DNA from: Thermoleophilaceae bacterium
GTDB lineage: Bacteria; Actinomycetota; Thermoleophilia; Solirubrobacterales; Thermoleophilaceae
Direction: 5' to 3'
Length of the DNA: 64,000 bases
NCBI GenBank assembly: GCA_030448005.1
Contig: JAUJNT010000003.1
Coordinates: forward strand, 1-64,000
Numbering within the stretch: the first letter of the stretch is position 1; each line of letters begins with the position of its first letter. The position numbers and the translations under genes were made by a program. This document shows, piece by piece, positions 43,657 to 51,858 of the stretch. The notes under the pieces were generated by a model, which worked only from the letters and a program-made list of their open reading frames with translations, did no database searches and had not been told where the DNA came from.

Positions 43657-45732
43657 ATGGCGCACGAAGGCGCAAAGCGGATCCGCAACGTAGCCCTGGT
43701 AGGTCATCGCGGCGGCGGCAAGACCTCCGTGAACGAGGCCCTCCTGTTCGAAGCGGGCGCCATCAACCGGCTGGGTTCGGTGGCGGAGGGCACCACCGTC
43801 TCCGACTCGGCGCCCGACGAGAAGGCGCGCGAGATGTCGATTGCCTCGAGCCTCGCATCCTTCCGGTGGCAGGAGCGCAAGATCAACCTGATCGACACGC
43901 CGGGCGAGCCAAGCTTCGTGGCCGATGCCCTGTCCGCGCTGCGAGTGTGCGAGGGCGCGGTCTTCGTGGTCAACGGCGTGATGGGCGTCGAGGTGGGCAC
44001 CGACCGCCTGTGGCAGAGAGCCGACGATCTTGGGATGGCGCGGCTGATCTTCGTGAACATGCTCGACCGCGAGCGCGCCGACTTCTTCCGGTCGCTCGAC
44101 TCGCTGAAGGCCGCCTTCGGTCAGCACGTCGTCGCCACGGAGATCCCGATCGGGGCCGAGCACGACCTGAAGGGCGTGGTCGACCTCATCGACATGAAGG
44201 GCTACCGCTACGACGGAGCCGGGCGGGGGAACCGCGAGGAGATCGAGATCCCAGATGAGCTCGCGGCGCAGGCCGCGGAGTATCGCGAGAAGCTGATGGA
44301 CGAGGTGGCGGAGGTCTCCGACGAGCTGATGGAGCGCTATCTCGAAGGCGAGCAGATCTCCCACGAGGAGACGGTGAGCGCGCTCAAGGCGGGAGTGACC
44401 GCCGGCAGGCTCTTCCCTGTGACCTGTGGCGCCGCCACCAAGAACCTCGGCACCAACCGGCTGCTGGACGCGCTTGTCGAGGACCTTCCCTCGCCGGCCA
44501 AGAAGGGGCCGGTTGCCGCCGGTGAGGCCACACTCGAGCCGGTCGAGGACGCCGAGCTGGTGGCCTTCGTCTTCAAGACGCTGGCCGATCCCTTCGCCGG
44601 ACGGATCAACCTCTTCCGCGTCTATCAGGGTGTGCTCCCGCACGACTCGCAGGTGTTCAACACTCGGGCGCATCAGAAGGAGAGGGTGGGGCAGCTGCTC
44701 GTCCCGCAGGGCAAGGAGCACGACCATGCCGACGAGTTCGGCCCGGGAGACATCGGCGCCGTCGCCAAGCTGAAGGAGACGCGAGCCGGGGACATCCTCT
44801 CCTCGAGGGACGTGGAGGTCGACCTGAAGATGCCCGACCTCCCGCGCCCGGTCATGGCCTTTGCCATGGAGCCCAAGGCGAAGGGGGATGAGGACAAGGC
44901 CTTCACCGCGCTGAGGCGGCTGCAGGAGGAGGACCCGACGATCGACGTGCACAGGGATCCCCAGACCGGAGAGCAGATCGTGGCGGGCCTCACGCAGGTC
45001 CACGTCGAGGTCATCGTGGAGCGCATGAAGGAGCGCTTCGGTGCCGAGGTGGTGCTGAAGCCGCCGAGGGTGCCCTATCGCGAGACGATCACCGCGTCGG
45101 CCAAGGCGCACGGGCGCTACAAGAAGCAGACCGGGGGCCGCGGGCAGTTCGGGGACTGCCACATCGAGATCGAGCCGCTGCCAGGCGGCGTCGGGTTCGA
45201 GTTCGTGGACAAGATCAAGGGTGGGGTCATTCCCAGCGGCTTCATCCCCGCGGTCGAGAAGGGCGTCACCGAGACGATGTCACAGGGCGTGATCGGTGGC
45301 TATCCGGTGGAGGGCGTGCGGGTCACGCTGTTCGACGGCTCCTACCACGCCGTCGACTCCTCGGAGATGGCCTTCAAGGTGGCCGGCTCGATGGCCTTCA
45401 AGCAGGCGATGGAGTCAGCCCGCCCCGTCCTGCTCGAGCCGATCATGACGGTGGCGGTCTCGATTCCGGAGGATTCCGTTGGAGACGTCATCGGAGACCT
45501 CAACTCGCGCCGTGGCCATCCGCTCGGCATGGAGCCCAAGGGCGCAGTGACGGAGGTCAAGGCGGAGGTGCCGATGTCAGAGATGCTGAGCTACGCCCCT
45601 GACCTGCGCGCGATAACCGGCGGCCGCGGGGACTACACGATGGAGGTGGCGCGGTACCAGGAGGTGCCCGCCCATCTCGCCTCCAAGGTGGTGGAAGCCG
45701 CGCGGCAGGAGGGAGAGGCGGTGCGCGCCTAG
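43657..45732 (+). CDS. Elongation factor G paralogue (EF-G2-like)
   Basis: 691 residues. The GTPase domain has GHRGGGKTS (about 16), the switch II DTPGEPSFV (about 79) and IFVNMLDRERADF where NKxD is expected, so the usual Lys is Met. EF-G domains II-V follow (GRINLFRVYQG, FAMEPKAKGDEDK, GGRGQFGDCHIEIEP, GGVIPSGFIPAVEKG, YHAVDSSEMAFKVA). Because canonical fusA normally sits with rpsL/rpsG, this is a divergent second copy; in related proteins GTPase activity is altered. GAGGAGAGGAG gives a strong ribosome site. Confidence 0.9.
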   Translation: MAHEGAKRIRNVALVGHRGGGKTSVNEALLFEAGAINRLGSVAEGTTVSDSAPDEKAREMSIASSLASFRWQERKINLIDTPGEPSFVADALSALRVCEGAVFVVNGVMGVEVGTDRLWQRADDLGMARLIFVNMLDRERADFFRSLDSLKAAFGQHVVATEIPIGAEHDLKGVVDLIDMKGYRYDGAGRGNREEIEIPDELAAQAAEYREKLMDEVAEVSDELMERYLEGEQISHEETVSALKAGVTAGRLFPVTCGAATKNLGTNRLLDALVEDLPSPAKKGPVAAGEATLEPVEDAELVAFVFKTLADPFAGRINLFRVYQGVLPHDSQVFNTRAHQKERVGQLLVPQGKEHDHADEFGPGDIGAVAKLKETRAGDILSSRDVEVDLKMPDLPRPVMAFAMEPKAKGDEDKAFTALRRLQEEDPTIDVHRDPQTGEQIVAGLTQVHVEVIVERMKERFGAEVVLKPPRVPYRETITASAKAHGRYKKQTGGRGQFGDCHIEIEPLPGGVGFEFVDKIKGGVIPSGFIPAVEKGVTETMSQGVIGGYPVEGVRVTLFDGSYHAVDSSEMAFKVAGSMAFKQAMESARPVLLEPIMTVAVSIPEDSVGDVIGDLNSRRGHPLGMEPKGAVTEVKAEVPMSEMLSYAPDLRAITGGRGDYTMEVARYQEVPAHLASKVVEAARQEGEAVRA

Positions 45733-45787
45733 CGCACGGCTCGGCGCGTCGGCGCGCTCAGCGAAGCTCCACCGATAGTGACCCGGG

Positions 45788-45802
45788 ACGCCCGGAGGGC
45801 GT
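45788..45802 (+). terminator. GGA-triloop hairpin after the EF-G-like gene
   Basis: ACGCCC-GGA-GGGCGT is a perfect 6-bp stem in the 124-nt gap. Flanking GGGACG and CGTCCC can extend pairing. Confidence 0.35.
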
Positions 45803-45842
45803 GCGGACGAACGTCCCATTCCATACCAGCTGCCGGTCCCCC

Positions 45843-45848
45843 TAGAAT
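45843..45848 (+). promoter_or_regulatory. -10 box before the zinc-ribbon gene
   Basis: TAGAAT ends 8 nt before the GTG at 45857, with no Shine-Dalgarno, so a leaderless transcript is likely. Confidence 0.45.
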
Positions 45849-45856
45849 CGCCCGCG

Positions 45857-46606
45857 GTGAAGAAAGAACTCCGCCCGTTCCACGACATCGCCGCCTGTGA
45901 CGTATGCGGCCGAACGATCCTCAAGGGGGAGCGAACAGAACCGTTCCTCGCTCCGGGAGGAACGCGTCACTCCGTGTGCGATCTGTGCTTCGTCCGCGCC
46001 GAGCACGAGGGTTGGATCCGCGAATCAGCTCACGACCAGCTGCCCTCGCGCAGCTCCCGGCCCCTGGAGCGCCGCCCCCTCCTTCGCAGGCTTCGCCGCC
46101 GCGCACCCGACCCGGTGAACGGCCGGCCGCCTGAGGGTCTCGACGCTCACCCTCCGCTCGCCGAGCCCGGCGATGCGGAGGTTGAGACGGGGGGCGCCAC
46201 CGCGGACCTGGGCTCGCCGCCCACGGCTTCTGCCCCGCGGCGCGAGCCGCCCCAGAACCCCCGCCACGTGCGTGGGGTGCCCACCACGGCCGAGGTCAAG
46301 GTGGAGCGTGCCCTCGAGCTGTTCAACGCCTCCGAGCACCAGCGCACGATCGCCGGTCTGACTCGATCGCTCGGATCTCCGATGGTCAGGGCGGTGCCCG
46401 ACCCCGAAGCTCCGAGCACCGTGACCGTGCTGGTCGCTTGGGAGCTCTCGTGGTATCGCTACCGCGTGGACCTCGGGGATGCTGCCGAGCCGGTTGCCCT
46501 CCAGGGAAAGGGCGACGAGCTGAGCGACATCAAAGAGGGGCTTCGCGACTGGAACGCCGGACTCGACGCTGACGGGCGAGTGGTGATAGGAGTGGAGCCG
46601 GAATGA
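45857..46606 (+). CDS. Uncharacterised protein with N-terminal zinc-ribbon-like motif
   Basis: 249 residues from GTG. Residues 10-50 contain CDVCGRTILKGERTE and CDLCFVRAE, two CxxC pairs that should bind zinc. A basic, Pro-rich disordered linker (about 60-145) is followed by a folded C-terminal domain (about 150-249: VERALELFNASEHQRTIAGL, VTVLVAWELSWYRYRVDL). No family name is recognised. The stop overlaps the next ATG (ATGA), and an RNase-H-domain gene follows, so a nucleic-acid role is possible. Confidence 0.75.
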   Translation: MKKELRPFHDIAACDVCGRTILKGERTEPFLAPGGTRHSVCDLCFVRAEHEGWIRESAHDQLPSRSSRPLERRPLLRRLRRRAPDPVNGRPPEGLDAHPPLAEPGDAEVETGGATADLGSPPTASAPRREPPQNPRHVRGVPTTAEVKVERALELFNASEHQRTIAGLTRSLGSPMVRAVPDPEAPSTVTVLVAWELSWYRYRVDLGDAAEPVALQGKGDELSDIKEGLRDWNAGLDADGRVVIGVEPE

Positions 46607-46815
46607 TCTATTGCGTCGTGCCTCAGCCGCTGACCGAGGAGCTGTTCGACCGGCTCACCGAGTACTACCAGCACGATCCCAACGTCACGGTGATCGTGGA
46701 TCGACGCGAGGGGCAGGGGGGTGCGCCCGGTCCCCACCCCGCCGACCGGGATCGGCGCAGGCGCCGCGCCAAGGGCACGTTCCCGCCAATCGGGCCGGCC
46801 GACGGGAAGTCCTGA
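46603..46815 (+). CDS. Small uncharacterised protein between the zinc-ribbon and RNase H genes
   Basis: 70 residues. The first 35 form a compact-looking unit (MIYCVVPQPLTEELFDRL, EYYQHDPNVTVIVDRR); the rest is basic and disordered. It overlaps the upstream gene (ATGA), and its TGA overlaps a CTG that may start the RNase H gene. The tight coupling suggests it is real. Function is unknown. Confidence 0.7.
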   Translation: MIYCVVPQPLTEELFDRLTEYYQHDPNVTVIVDRREGQGGAPGPHPADRDRRRRRAKGTFPPIGPADGKS

Positions 46816-47225
46816 CCGAGCTGTCCAGGGTCGTGGTCCACGTGGACGGGGGTGCGCGAGGCAATCCGGGCCCCGCCGCCGTAGGTGTGGTGGCGACCGA
46901 TCCGGACGGCGGCGCGGTGGCGGAGCGCAAGGCCTACATAGGCGTGGCCACCAACAACGTCGCCGAGTACCGCGCGGTGCTGCTCGGGCTGGAGCTGGCC
47001 CGCGAGCTGGGCGCCTCGGAGGTAGAGGTGGTGAACGACTCGGAGCTCGTGGCCCGGCAGATCGAAGGGCGCTACAAGGTCAAGAACGCGGGGCTGAAGC
47101 CCCTCTACTTGGAGACGATGAGAGTGCTTCGCGAGTTCGAGACATGGTCGGTGCGCAGCGTGAGGCGGGAATCCAACAAGCGTGCCGATGAGCTCGTGAA
47201 CGAGGCCCTGGACGCGGCCGGATAG
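46812..47225 (+). CDS. RNase H-like domain protein (ribonuclease HI family)
   Basis: About 137 residues. RNase H residues are in order: VHVDGGARGNPGPAAVGVV (Asp), NVAEYRAVLLGLELA (Glu), VVNDSELVARQIEGRYKVKN (Asp) and late RRESNKRADELVNEAL (Asp). It would cleave RNA in RNA-DNA hybrids. The start is unclear: CTG 46812 overlaps the upstream stop as CTGA, and GTG 46833 comes later. A separate RNase HII (rnhB) lies at 29 kb. Confidence 0.88.
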   Translation: MTELSRVVVHVDGGARGNPGPAAVGVVATDPDGGAVAERKAYIGVATNNVAEYRAVLLGLELARELGASEVEVVNDSELVARQIEGRYKVKNAGLKPLYLETMRVLREFETWSVRSVRRESNKRADELVNEALDAAG

Positions 47226-47296
47226 GCGAGAGGATCAGCCACCCGCCCTCAGCCGAGCGGCTGCACGAGCTGTTCGAGCGCCCGGGGCGGTTCACC

Positions 47297-48355
47297 GTGG
47301 GGATCGAGGAGGAGCTGATGGTCCTCGACCCGGAGAAATTCGACCTCGTGCCGCGGGCACACGAGCTGCTCGAGGGCCTCGAGGCTGACCCGCGCTTCAA
47401 GCCGGAGCTCGTGGCCGGCCAGGTGGAGCTCGTGACCACCCCGTCCGACACCGTCGGTGAGGCCGCCGCCCAGCTCGAGGAGGGACGTCGCAGGCTGGGC
47501 CAGGCGGCGGACGAGAGAGTGGCACTGGCGGGCGCGGGTGCCCATCCGTTCACTTCCGAGGCAGGCGTCCTCAACGAGGCGGAGCGCTACACCCACACGC
47601 GGAGGGAGTACGGGTGGGTGGCGCGCCGCCAGTTGGTGTTCGGCCTTCACGTACACGTGCGCGTGCCCGGGGCTGAGAGGGCCGTCGCGGTCTACAACGG
47701 CCTGCGCTCATATCTGCCGGAGCTCGCCGCGCTGGCGGCAAACGCCCCGTTCTACGGCGCAGTCGACACCGGGCTGGCGTCGATAAGGCCGAAGATCTCC
47801 GAGATGCTCCCGCGTCAGGGAGTGCCGCCTATGCTCAGCGGCGTCGAGGATCTAGCGGGGGCGCTCGCCTGGGGCACGCGTGCCGGAGTCCTGGACTCGC
47901 CACGGACCTGGTGGTGGGAGCTTCGGCTGCACCCCGTCCACGGCACGGTTGAGGTCCGGGTTCCCGATCAGCAGACCACGGTCGCGGAAACGGCGGCGAT
48001 AGCAGCCGTCGCCCACTCGCTCACCGCCTACCTGGCGGCACGGTATGACGCCGGGGAGCGGCTGCCTGGCCATCCCACGTGGCGAATCGAGGAGAACCGC
48101 TGGTCGGCCTGTCGGCACGGTCTCGAGGGAACGCTCGCCGACCTCGACACGGGCGCGCCTCGACCGGCGCGCGAGCGGGTTCTGGAGGTGCTCTCCGAGA
48201 TCGAGCGCACGGCAGCCGACCTCGGCTGCTCGAAGGAGCTGGCCATGGCGCGTGTGCTCGCCGATGGCACAGGGGCACAGCGCCAGCGCGAGGTCGGCGC
48301 GGAGGGCGGCGCGCAGGCCGTCGCGCGCTGGCTGGCGAGCCGCTTCGCCTCCTGA
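47297..48355 (+). CDS. Carboxylate-amine ligase of the YbdK/glutamate-cysteine ligase type 2 family
   Basis: 352 residues from GTG 47297. It begins at the family signature GIEEELMVLDP, and has VELVTTPSDTVGEA, YGWVARRQLVFGLHVHVRVPG, TWWWELRLHPVHGTVEVRVPDQQTTV and PTWRIEENRW. Such enzymes ligate glutamate to amines or cysteine; YbdK itself is a weak gamma-glutamylcysteine synthetase. The frame is open upstream without a normal start codon, so a few N-terminal residues could be missing. The substrate cannot be inferred. Confidence 0.88.
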   Translation: MGIEEELMVLDPEKFDLVPRAHELLEGLEADPRFKPELVAGQVELVTTPSDTVGEAAAQLEEGRRRLGQAADERVALAGAGAHPFTSEAGVLNEAERYTHTRREYGWVARRQLVFGLHVHVRVPGAERAVAVYNGLRSYLPELAALAANAPFYGAVDTGLASIRPKISEMLPRQGVPPMLSGVEDLAGALAWGTRAGVLDSPRTWWWELRLHPVHGTVEVRVPDQQTTVAETAAIAAVAHSLTAYLAARYDAGERLPGHPTWRIEENRWSACRHGLEGTLADLDTGAPRPARERVLEVLSEIERTAADLGCSKELAMARVLADGTGAQRQREVGAEGGAQAVARWLASRFAS

Positions 48356-48407
48356 AGCGCCGCCGCGCTGTTTTGCCTCGCGTGCGCCGGGGCATGAAGT
48401 GGGTGTT

Positions 48408-49421
48408 ATGCCGCCCCTGCCCGAGCCGCGGGGTCCCGTGAGCGCGTTCCTCCTGCGGGAGCTCGTGCGACCGACCCATCCGCTGCCACCGACGGCGGTG
48501 GCCGAGCCGGTGGACTCCCTGGGCGACGAGGATCTCCAGCTGGCTCTTTACCTGTGCTACGAGCTGCACTACCGGGGTCTCGACGGGGTCGACCCGCGCT
48601 GGGAGTGGGAGCCGTCGTTGCTCGCGCTGCGAGGCAGCCTGGAGCGGATGGTGGAGGGTGCGCTCAGGCGGTTGGTCGGAGAGCTCCCCGCACGGATCGA
48701 GCCCGAGGAGAGCGACCGCGCCCTGCGCGCCGTCGCCGACGCCGACGACGCTCCGTCGCTCTCCAAGTACCTCGCTCGCCATGGCACCGAGGAGCAGGTG
48801 CTCGAGTTCATGATCCACCGGTCGGCCTACCAGCTCAAGGAGGCCGACCCCCACTCCTGGGCGCTGCCACGGCTGAGCGGCCCGCCCAAGGCGGCGCTTG
48901 TGGAGCTTCAGGCAGACGAGTACGGAGGCGGGCGCACCGACCGCATGCACGCGGAGCTGTTCGCGGCGGCGATGGAGGCGCTCTGCCTCGACCCCTCCTA
49001 CGGGGCCTACCTCGACCGGATCCCGGGGGTCACGCTGGCCACCGTGAACCTCATGTCGCTCTTCGGTCTGCACCGGCGCCTGCGCGGCGCCATCGTCGGT
49101 CATCTGGCCCTCTTCGAGATGACATCTTCCGTTCCGAACCGCCGGTATGCGGATGCCCTGCGCCGCCTCGGACATGACGCCCGCGCCACCGCGTTCTTCG
49201 ATGAGCACGTGGAGGCGGATGCGGTGCACGAGAACATCGCCGCCGTTGACCTGGCCGGCGGGCTGATTCGCCAGCAGCCGGAGATCGCGGGAGACGTCAT
49301 CTTCGGGGCGCGCGCGCTCGCCGAGCTGGACGCGCGTTGGTCGCGCCACATGCTCGAGAGCTGGGATGCCGGGCGCAGCTCGCTTCGCACGCCGGTGGCC
49401 CAGCCGGCGCTGACCGCCTAG
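48408..49421 (+). CDS. Iron-containing redox enzyme of the heme-oxygenase-like (HDO) family
   Basis: 337 residues. The all-helical fold has candidate metal-binding positions in YLCYELHYRGLDG (about 46-58), LQADEYGGGRTDRMH (about 166-180) and FDEHVEADAVHENIA (about 262-276). These are the Glu/His/Asp pattern of heme-oxygenase-like diiron oxidases/oxygenases. The reaction is unknown; relatives cleave fatty acids, amino acids or build natural-product moieties. It overlaps the convergent CDGSH gene by 4 nt, a frequent pairing that suggests an iron-sulfur electron donor. Confidence 0.82.
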   Translation: MPPLPEPRGPVSAFLLRELVRPTHPLPPTAVAEPVDSLGDEDLQLALYLCYELHYRGLDGVDPRWEWEPSLLALRGSLERMVEGALRRLVGELPARIEPEESDRALRAVADADDAPSLSKYLARHGTEEQVLEFMIHRSAYQLKEADPHSWALPRLSGPPKAALVELQADEYGGGRTDRMHAELFAAAMEALCLDPSYGAYLDRIPGVTLATVNLMSLFGLHRRLRGAIVGHLALFEMTSSVPNRRYADALRRLGHDARATAFFDEHVEADAVHENIAAVDLAGGLIRQQPEIAGDVIFGARALAELDARWSRHMLESWDAGRSSLRTPVAQPALTA

Positions 49422-49654
49422 CTCGGGCCGCGGCCGGCCTCCCGGGCGCTCGGCGCCCGGAAGTCCACGAGCTTGTGACTCCCGTCGCAGAATGGTCGTG
49501 TGCGGGACTTCCCGCAGCGGCAGAGGGCGATCGTCTCGCGCCCCGCCTCGATCTCGTTGCCGTCCTGGTCCTGTAGGCGAAAGTCGCCCCGCACCAGCAG
49601 GGGGCCGTCGCGGTAGGGGGTGATCACCGTCTCGATCTTCCTGGGTTCGCTCAC
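49418..49654 (-). CDS. CDGSH iron-sulfur domain protein
   Basis: 78 residues from GTG 49654. The 16-residue motif CRCGKSRTRPFCDGSH (about residues 45-60) fits C-x-C-x2-S-x3-P-x-C-D-G-S-H exactly, giving the three-Cys one-His [2Fe-2S] site of mitoNEET-type proteins. The N-terminal part (IETVITPYRDGPLLVRGDF) is the usual beta extension. It probably acts as an electron or cluster carrier for the convergent iron redox enzyme. A 15-bp palindrome lies directly upstream. Confidence 0.93.
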   Translation of the reverse strand: MSEPRKIETVITPYRDGPLLVRGDFRLQDQDGNEIEAGRETIALCRCGKSRTRPFCDGSHKLVDFRAPSAREAGRGPS

Positions 49655-49658
49655 CTAA

Positions 49659-49673
49659 CGAGGTATTACCTCG
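49659..49673. promoter_or_regulatory. 15-bp palindrome directly upstream of the CDGSH gene
   Basis: CGAGGTATTACCTCG is a perfect inverted repeat with 7-bp arms and a single central base, 5 bp before the GTG start. It is a candidate repressor operator overlapping the promoter. Confidence 0.5.
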
Positions 49674-49847
49674 AAGCTGCTCGTTCAATCGTCGTCAGTC
49701 AGGCAGGTAGGCCCGAGGTGTCGTCGACCGAAAATCCTCACTGCCGCCGGGGTAAGTGTGTTTGCATGGTTCTGATCTGAGAACTGGTCTCTGTACGCAG
49801 TCTGGGCAATGGTCGACCATCGAGCCGGCCCCAAGAGAGGAGATCGG

Positions 49848-50288
49848 ATGGCTGAGGGCACTCAGGGCGCGGCGGGCAGTACGGCTGCGCGTCGCGAAAG
49901 CGCGGGCAACACGTCGTTGGAATCGAGCCGTGGCAATACGACGATCGCGAATGGGGTCGTGACGAAGGTAGCCGGCATCGCGGCCCGGGAGGTACCCGGC
50001 GTCTACGACCTCGGTGGTGGCGCCGCGCGCGCGATCGGCTCCGTTGGCGAGCGTGTCGGCATCGGCGATGCGCGTAGTCAGGGCGTGTCGGTCGAGGTCG
50101 GGGAGAAGGAGGCGGCGGTCGACCTGACGATCGTGGTGGAGTACGGCGAGTCGATCCCGCAGGTCGCTCAGCAGATTCGCGACAACACGATCAACCGCAT
50201 CGAGGGCATGACCGGCCTCTCTGTCACCGAGGTCAACGTGGCGGTCACCGATCTCCATTTCCCCGGCGACGAAAGCGGCGACGCGTAG
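49848..50288 (+). CDS. Asp23/Gls24 family envelope stress protein
   Basis: 146 residues from ATG 49848. A disordered Ala/Gly/Ser N-terminus is followed by the Asp23 domain: NGVVTKVAGIAAREVPGVYDLGG, VSVEVGEKEAAVDLTIVVEYG, IRDNTINRIEGMTGLSVTEVNVAVTDL. Asp23 proteins gather at the cytoplasmic membrane through AmaP anchors during wall stress. A strong AGAGAGGAG precedes the start, and four related genes follow in the same operon. Confidence 0.93.
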   Translation: MAEGTQGAAGSTAARRESAGNTSLESSRGNTTIANGVVTKVAGIAAREVPGVYDLGGGAARAIGSVGERVGIGDARSQGVSVEVGEKEAAVDLTIVVEYGESIPQVAQQIRDNTINRIEGMTGLSVTEVNVAVTDLHFPGDESGDA

Positions 50289-50297
50289 GCCGGAGGG

Positions 50298-50666
50298 TTG
50301 AGCGTGCCTTCTGAGCGGACGCCGTCGGCCCCGTCGGCGCTCATCTCGGCGCGCGTCGAGCTCGCCCGAGTTGCGCTTGGGGCCGCGACCGCCGTTGAAG
50401 GGGTCGTCGCCGGGAATCCGGGCCAGACCGAGGCTTACGTGACGCCGGACGGGGAGAGGAGGTTGGTGGGCGTCGTGGCGGTCGCCGAGCGCGGCGGGCG
50501 CTACAGCGTCGACCTCTGCCTGACCGCACGGCTGGTGCCGTTGCACGAGCTTGGCGCGCGCGTGGCGGAGCGGGTGCGCAAGGCCGTCGACGCTGCCGGC
50601 ATGGCCGAGCGGTTGGGTGCGCTGCACGTGACCATCGCCGACGTCGAAGCCGAGGGTGCGACGTGA
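50298..50666 (+). CDS. Asp23/Gls24-related small protein
   Basis: 122 residues from TTG 50298; GTG 50304 is another possible start. Its beta-alpha pattern (ISARVELARVALGAATAVEGVV, GRYSVDLCLTARLVPLHELG, RVRKAVDAAGMAERLGALHVTIADV) resembles a diverged Asp23 domain and matches the soluble part of the membrane proteins that follow. It overlaps the next start (GTGA). Confidence 0.7.
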   Translation: MSVPSERTPSAPSALISARVELARVALGAATAVEGVVAGNPGQTEAYVTPDGERRLVGVVAVAERGGRYSVDLCLTARLVPLHELGARVAERVRKAVDAAGMAERLGALHVTIADVEAEGAT

Positions 50667-51253
50667 TATTCCTGCGCGCGCTGGTGCGGCTCGTGTCGTT
50701 CGTCCTGCTCCTGGCGCTCGCCTTGGTGGGCGCCGCCATAGCGCTGTTCTCGATTCAGGGCGGGGATACGGGGTTGAGCATCCCGTCGCTCGCACAGATC
50801 GTTCAGCTGCCGGAACTGCGCGGGACGCTCGACGACTTCCTCGCTGCGCTCGAGCGGCCGGGGCCCGTGGCGGCCATGACGTTGCTCGTGGCGGTTGGGG
50901 CCGTCGTGCTCGGCGCTCTGCTGCTGATCGGGATCCTCCTGCCACGGCGCGAGCGGATGGTCACCCTCGACTCGAGTGAGCGCGGGATGCTGGCGGCGCG
51001 CCGCCGCCCGCTCGCTCAGCTCGCCGCGGCGTTGGCCGAGCGCGTGGAGGGCGTTACCCAGGCGCGGGTGCGGGTGCGGCCGCGGCGCACTTCCGGTGGT
51101 CGCCTGAAGGTTCGCGCCGACCGCACGCGGGCGGCGCAGCCGGAGTCGGTCAAGCAGTCGATCGCACACGCGCTCGAGCCGCTCACCGGACCGTTCGAGC
51201 TCCGGGCCCGCACGAGCTCGCGGGTCGGTGAGAGCGGCTCGAGGGTTCAGTGA
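50663..51253 (+). CDS. AmaP-like membrane anchor protein, first copy
   Basis: 196 residues from GTG. Two membrane helices (about 8-30, LVSFVLLLALALVGAAIALF; about 66-92, AAMTLLVAVGAVVLGALLLIGILL) flank a roughly 36-residue outer loop. A cytosolic Asp23-like domain (LAERVEGVTQARVRVRP onward) follows. This is the layout of AmaP, which tethers Asp23 to the membrane. It overlaps both neighbours (GTGA at each junction). Confidence 0.8.
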   Translation: MIFLRALVRLVSFVLLLALALVGAAIALFSIQGGDTGLSIPSLAQIVQLPELRGTLDDFLAALERPGPVAAMTLLVAVGAVVLGALLLIGILLPRRERMVTLDSSERGMLAARRRPLAQLAAALAERVEGVTQARVRVRPRRTSGGRLKVRADRTRAAQPESVKQSIAHALEPLTGPFELRARTSSRVGESGSRVQ

Positions 51254-51858
51254 TGCTGCGGCAGCGCATCCGCTCGCGCACATCGCCGCTGGCTTTCGTC
51301 GGCCGCGCACTCGTCGTGCTGCTGGCGCTCGGTCTGATCTGGGGCGGCGTGGCGTTCGCTCTGCTGGCGCTCAAGGTCGACGCCGGAACCGTCAACGACA
51401 TCACCGGCTATCGGTCGGTCTACGACTTCCTCACCGGACTCGGTCCGGGCGACTTCGACGGCACGACTCGGCTCATCCTCGGCCTGGTCGGGCTGACGGC
51501 TCTGCTGCTCTTCGGCTACCTGGCGTGGAAGGAGATCCCGCGGCCGTACCTGGCGCGCCGGGACCTCAACCTGGCTCGCGACGAGCGCGGCGATGTCGTG
51601 GTCGAACCTCGAGCGATCGAGCGGCTGGCCGAGGCATCGGCGCTTCGGCAGAGGGGTGTGAGCGCCGCGAGCGGCCGCTACGGCGGCGACGACCTCTCCG
51701 TCGACGTGTCGGTGCGGCGCACGAACCAGCCGGCGCAGATCCTCCACGGCGTTCACAGCGCGGTGTACGAAGCGCTCGAGGCGCACGGACTACCGACCGT
51801 GCCGGTCAACGTGACGCTGGCCGGCTACAAGCAGAAAACCGGAAGGGAGCTCAGATGA
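51250..51858 (+). CDS. AmaP-like membrane anchor protein, second copy
   Basis: 202 residues from GTG 51250 (ATG 51253 is equally possible). Two membrane helices (about 18-42 and 75-95), an outer loop and a cytosolic domain (LSVDVSVRRTNQPAQILHGVHSAV, GLPTVPVNVTLAGY) repeat the plan of the preceding gene at low identity. The two could form a heteromeric anchor for the Asp23 proteins. It overlaps the next gene (ATGA). Confidence 0.8.
   Translation: MMLRQRIRSRTSPLAFVGRALVVLLALGLIWGGVAFALLALKVDAGTVNDITGYRSVYDFLTGLGPGDFDGTTRLILGLVGLTALLLFGYLAWKEIPRPYLARRDLNLARDERGDVVVEPRAIERLAEASALRQRGVSAASGRYGGDDLSVDVSVRRTNQPAQILHGVHSAVYEALEAHGLPTVPVNVTLAGYKQKTGRELR

Noticed and set aside
42835-45162. Long minus-strand open frame of about 775 codons across whiG and the EF-G-like gene
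   Set aside because: It spans two well-identified + strand genes and encodes a His/Leu/Arg-rich shadow protein without motifs.
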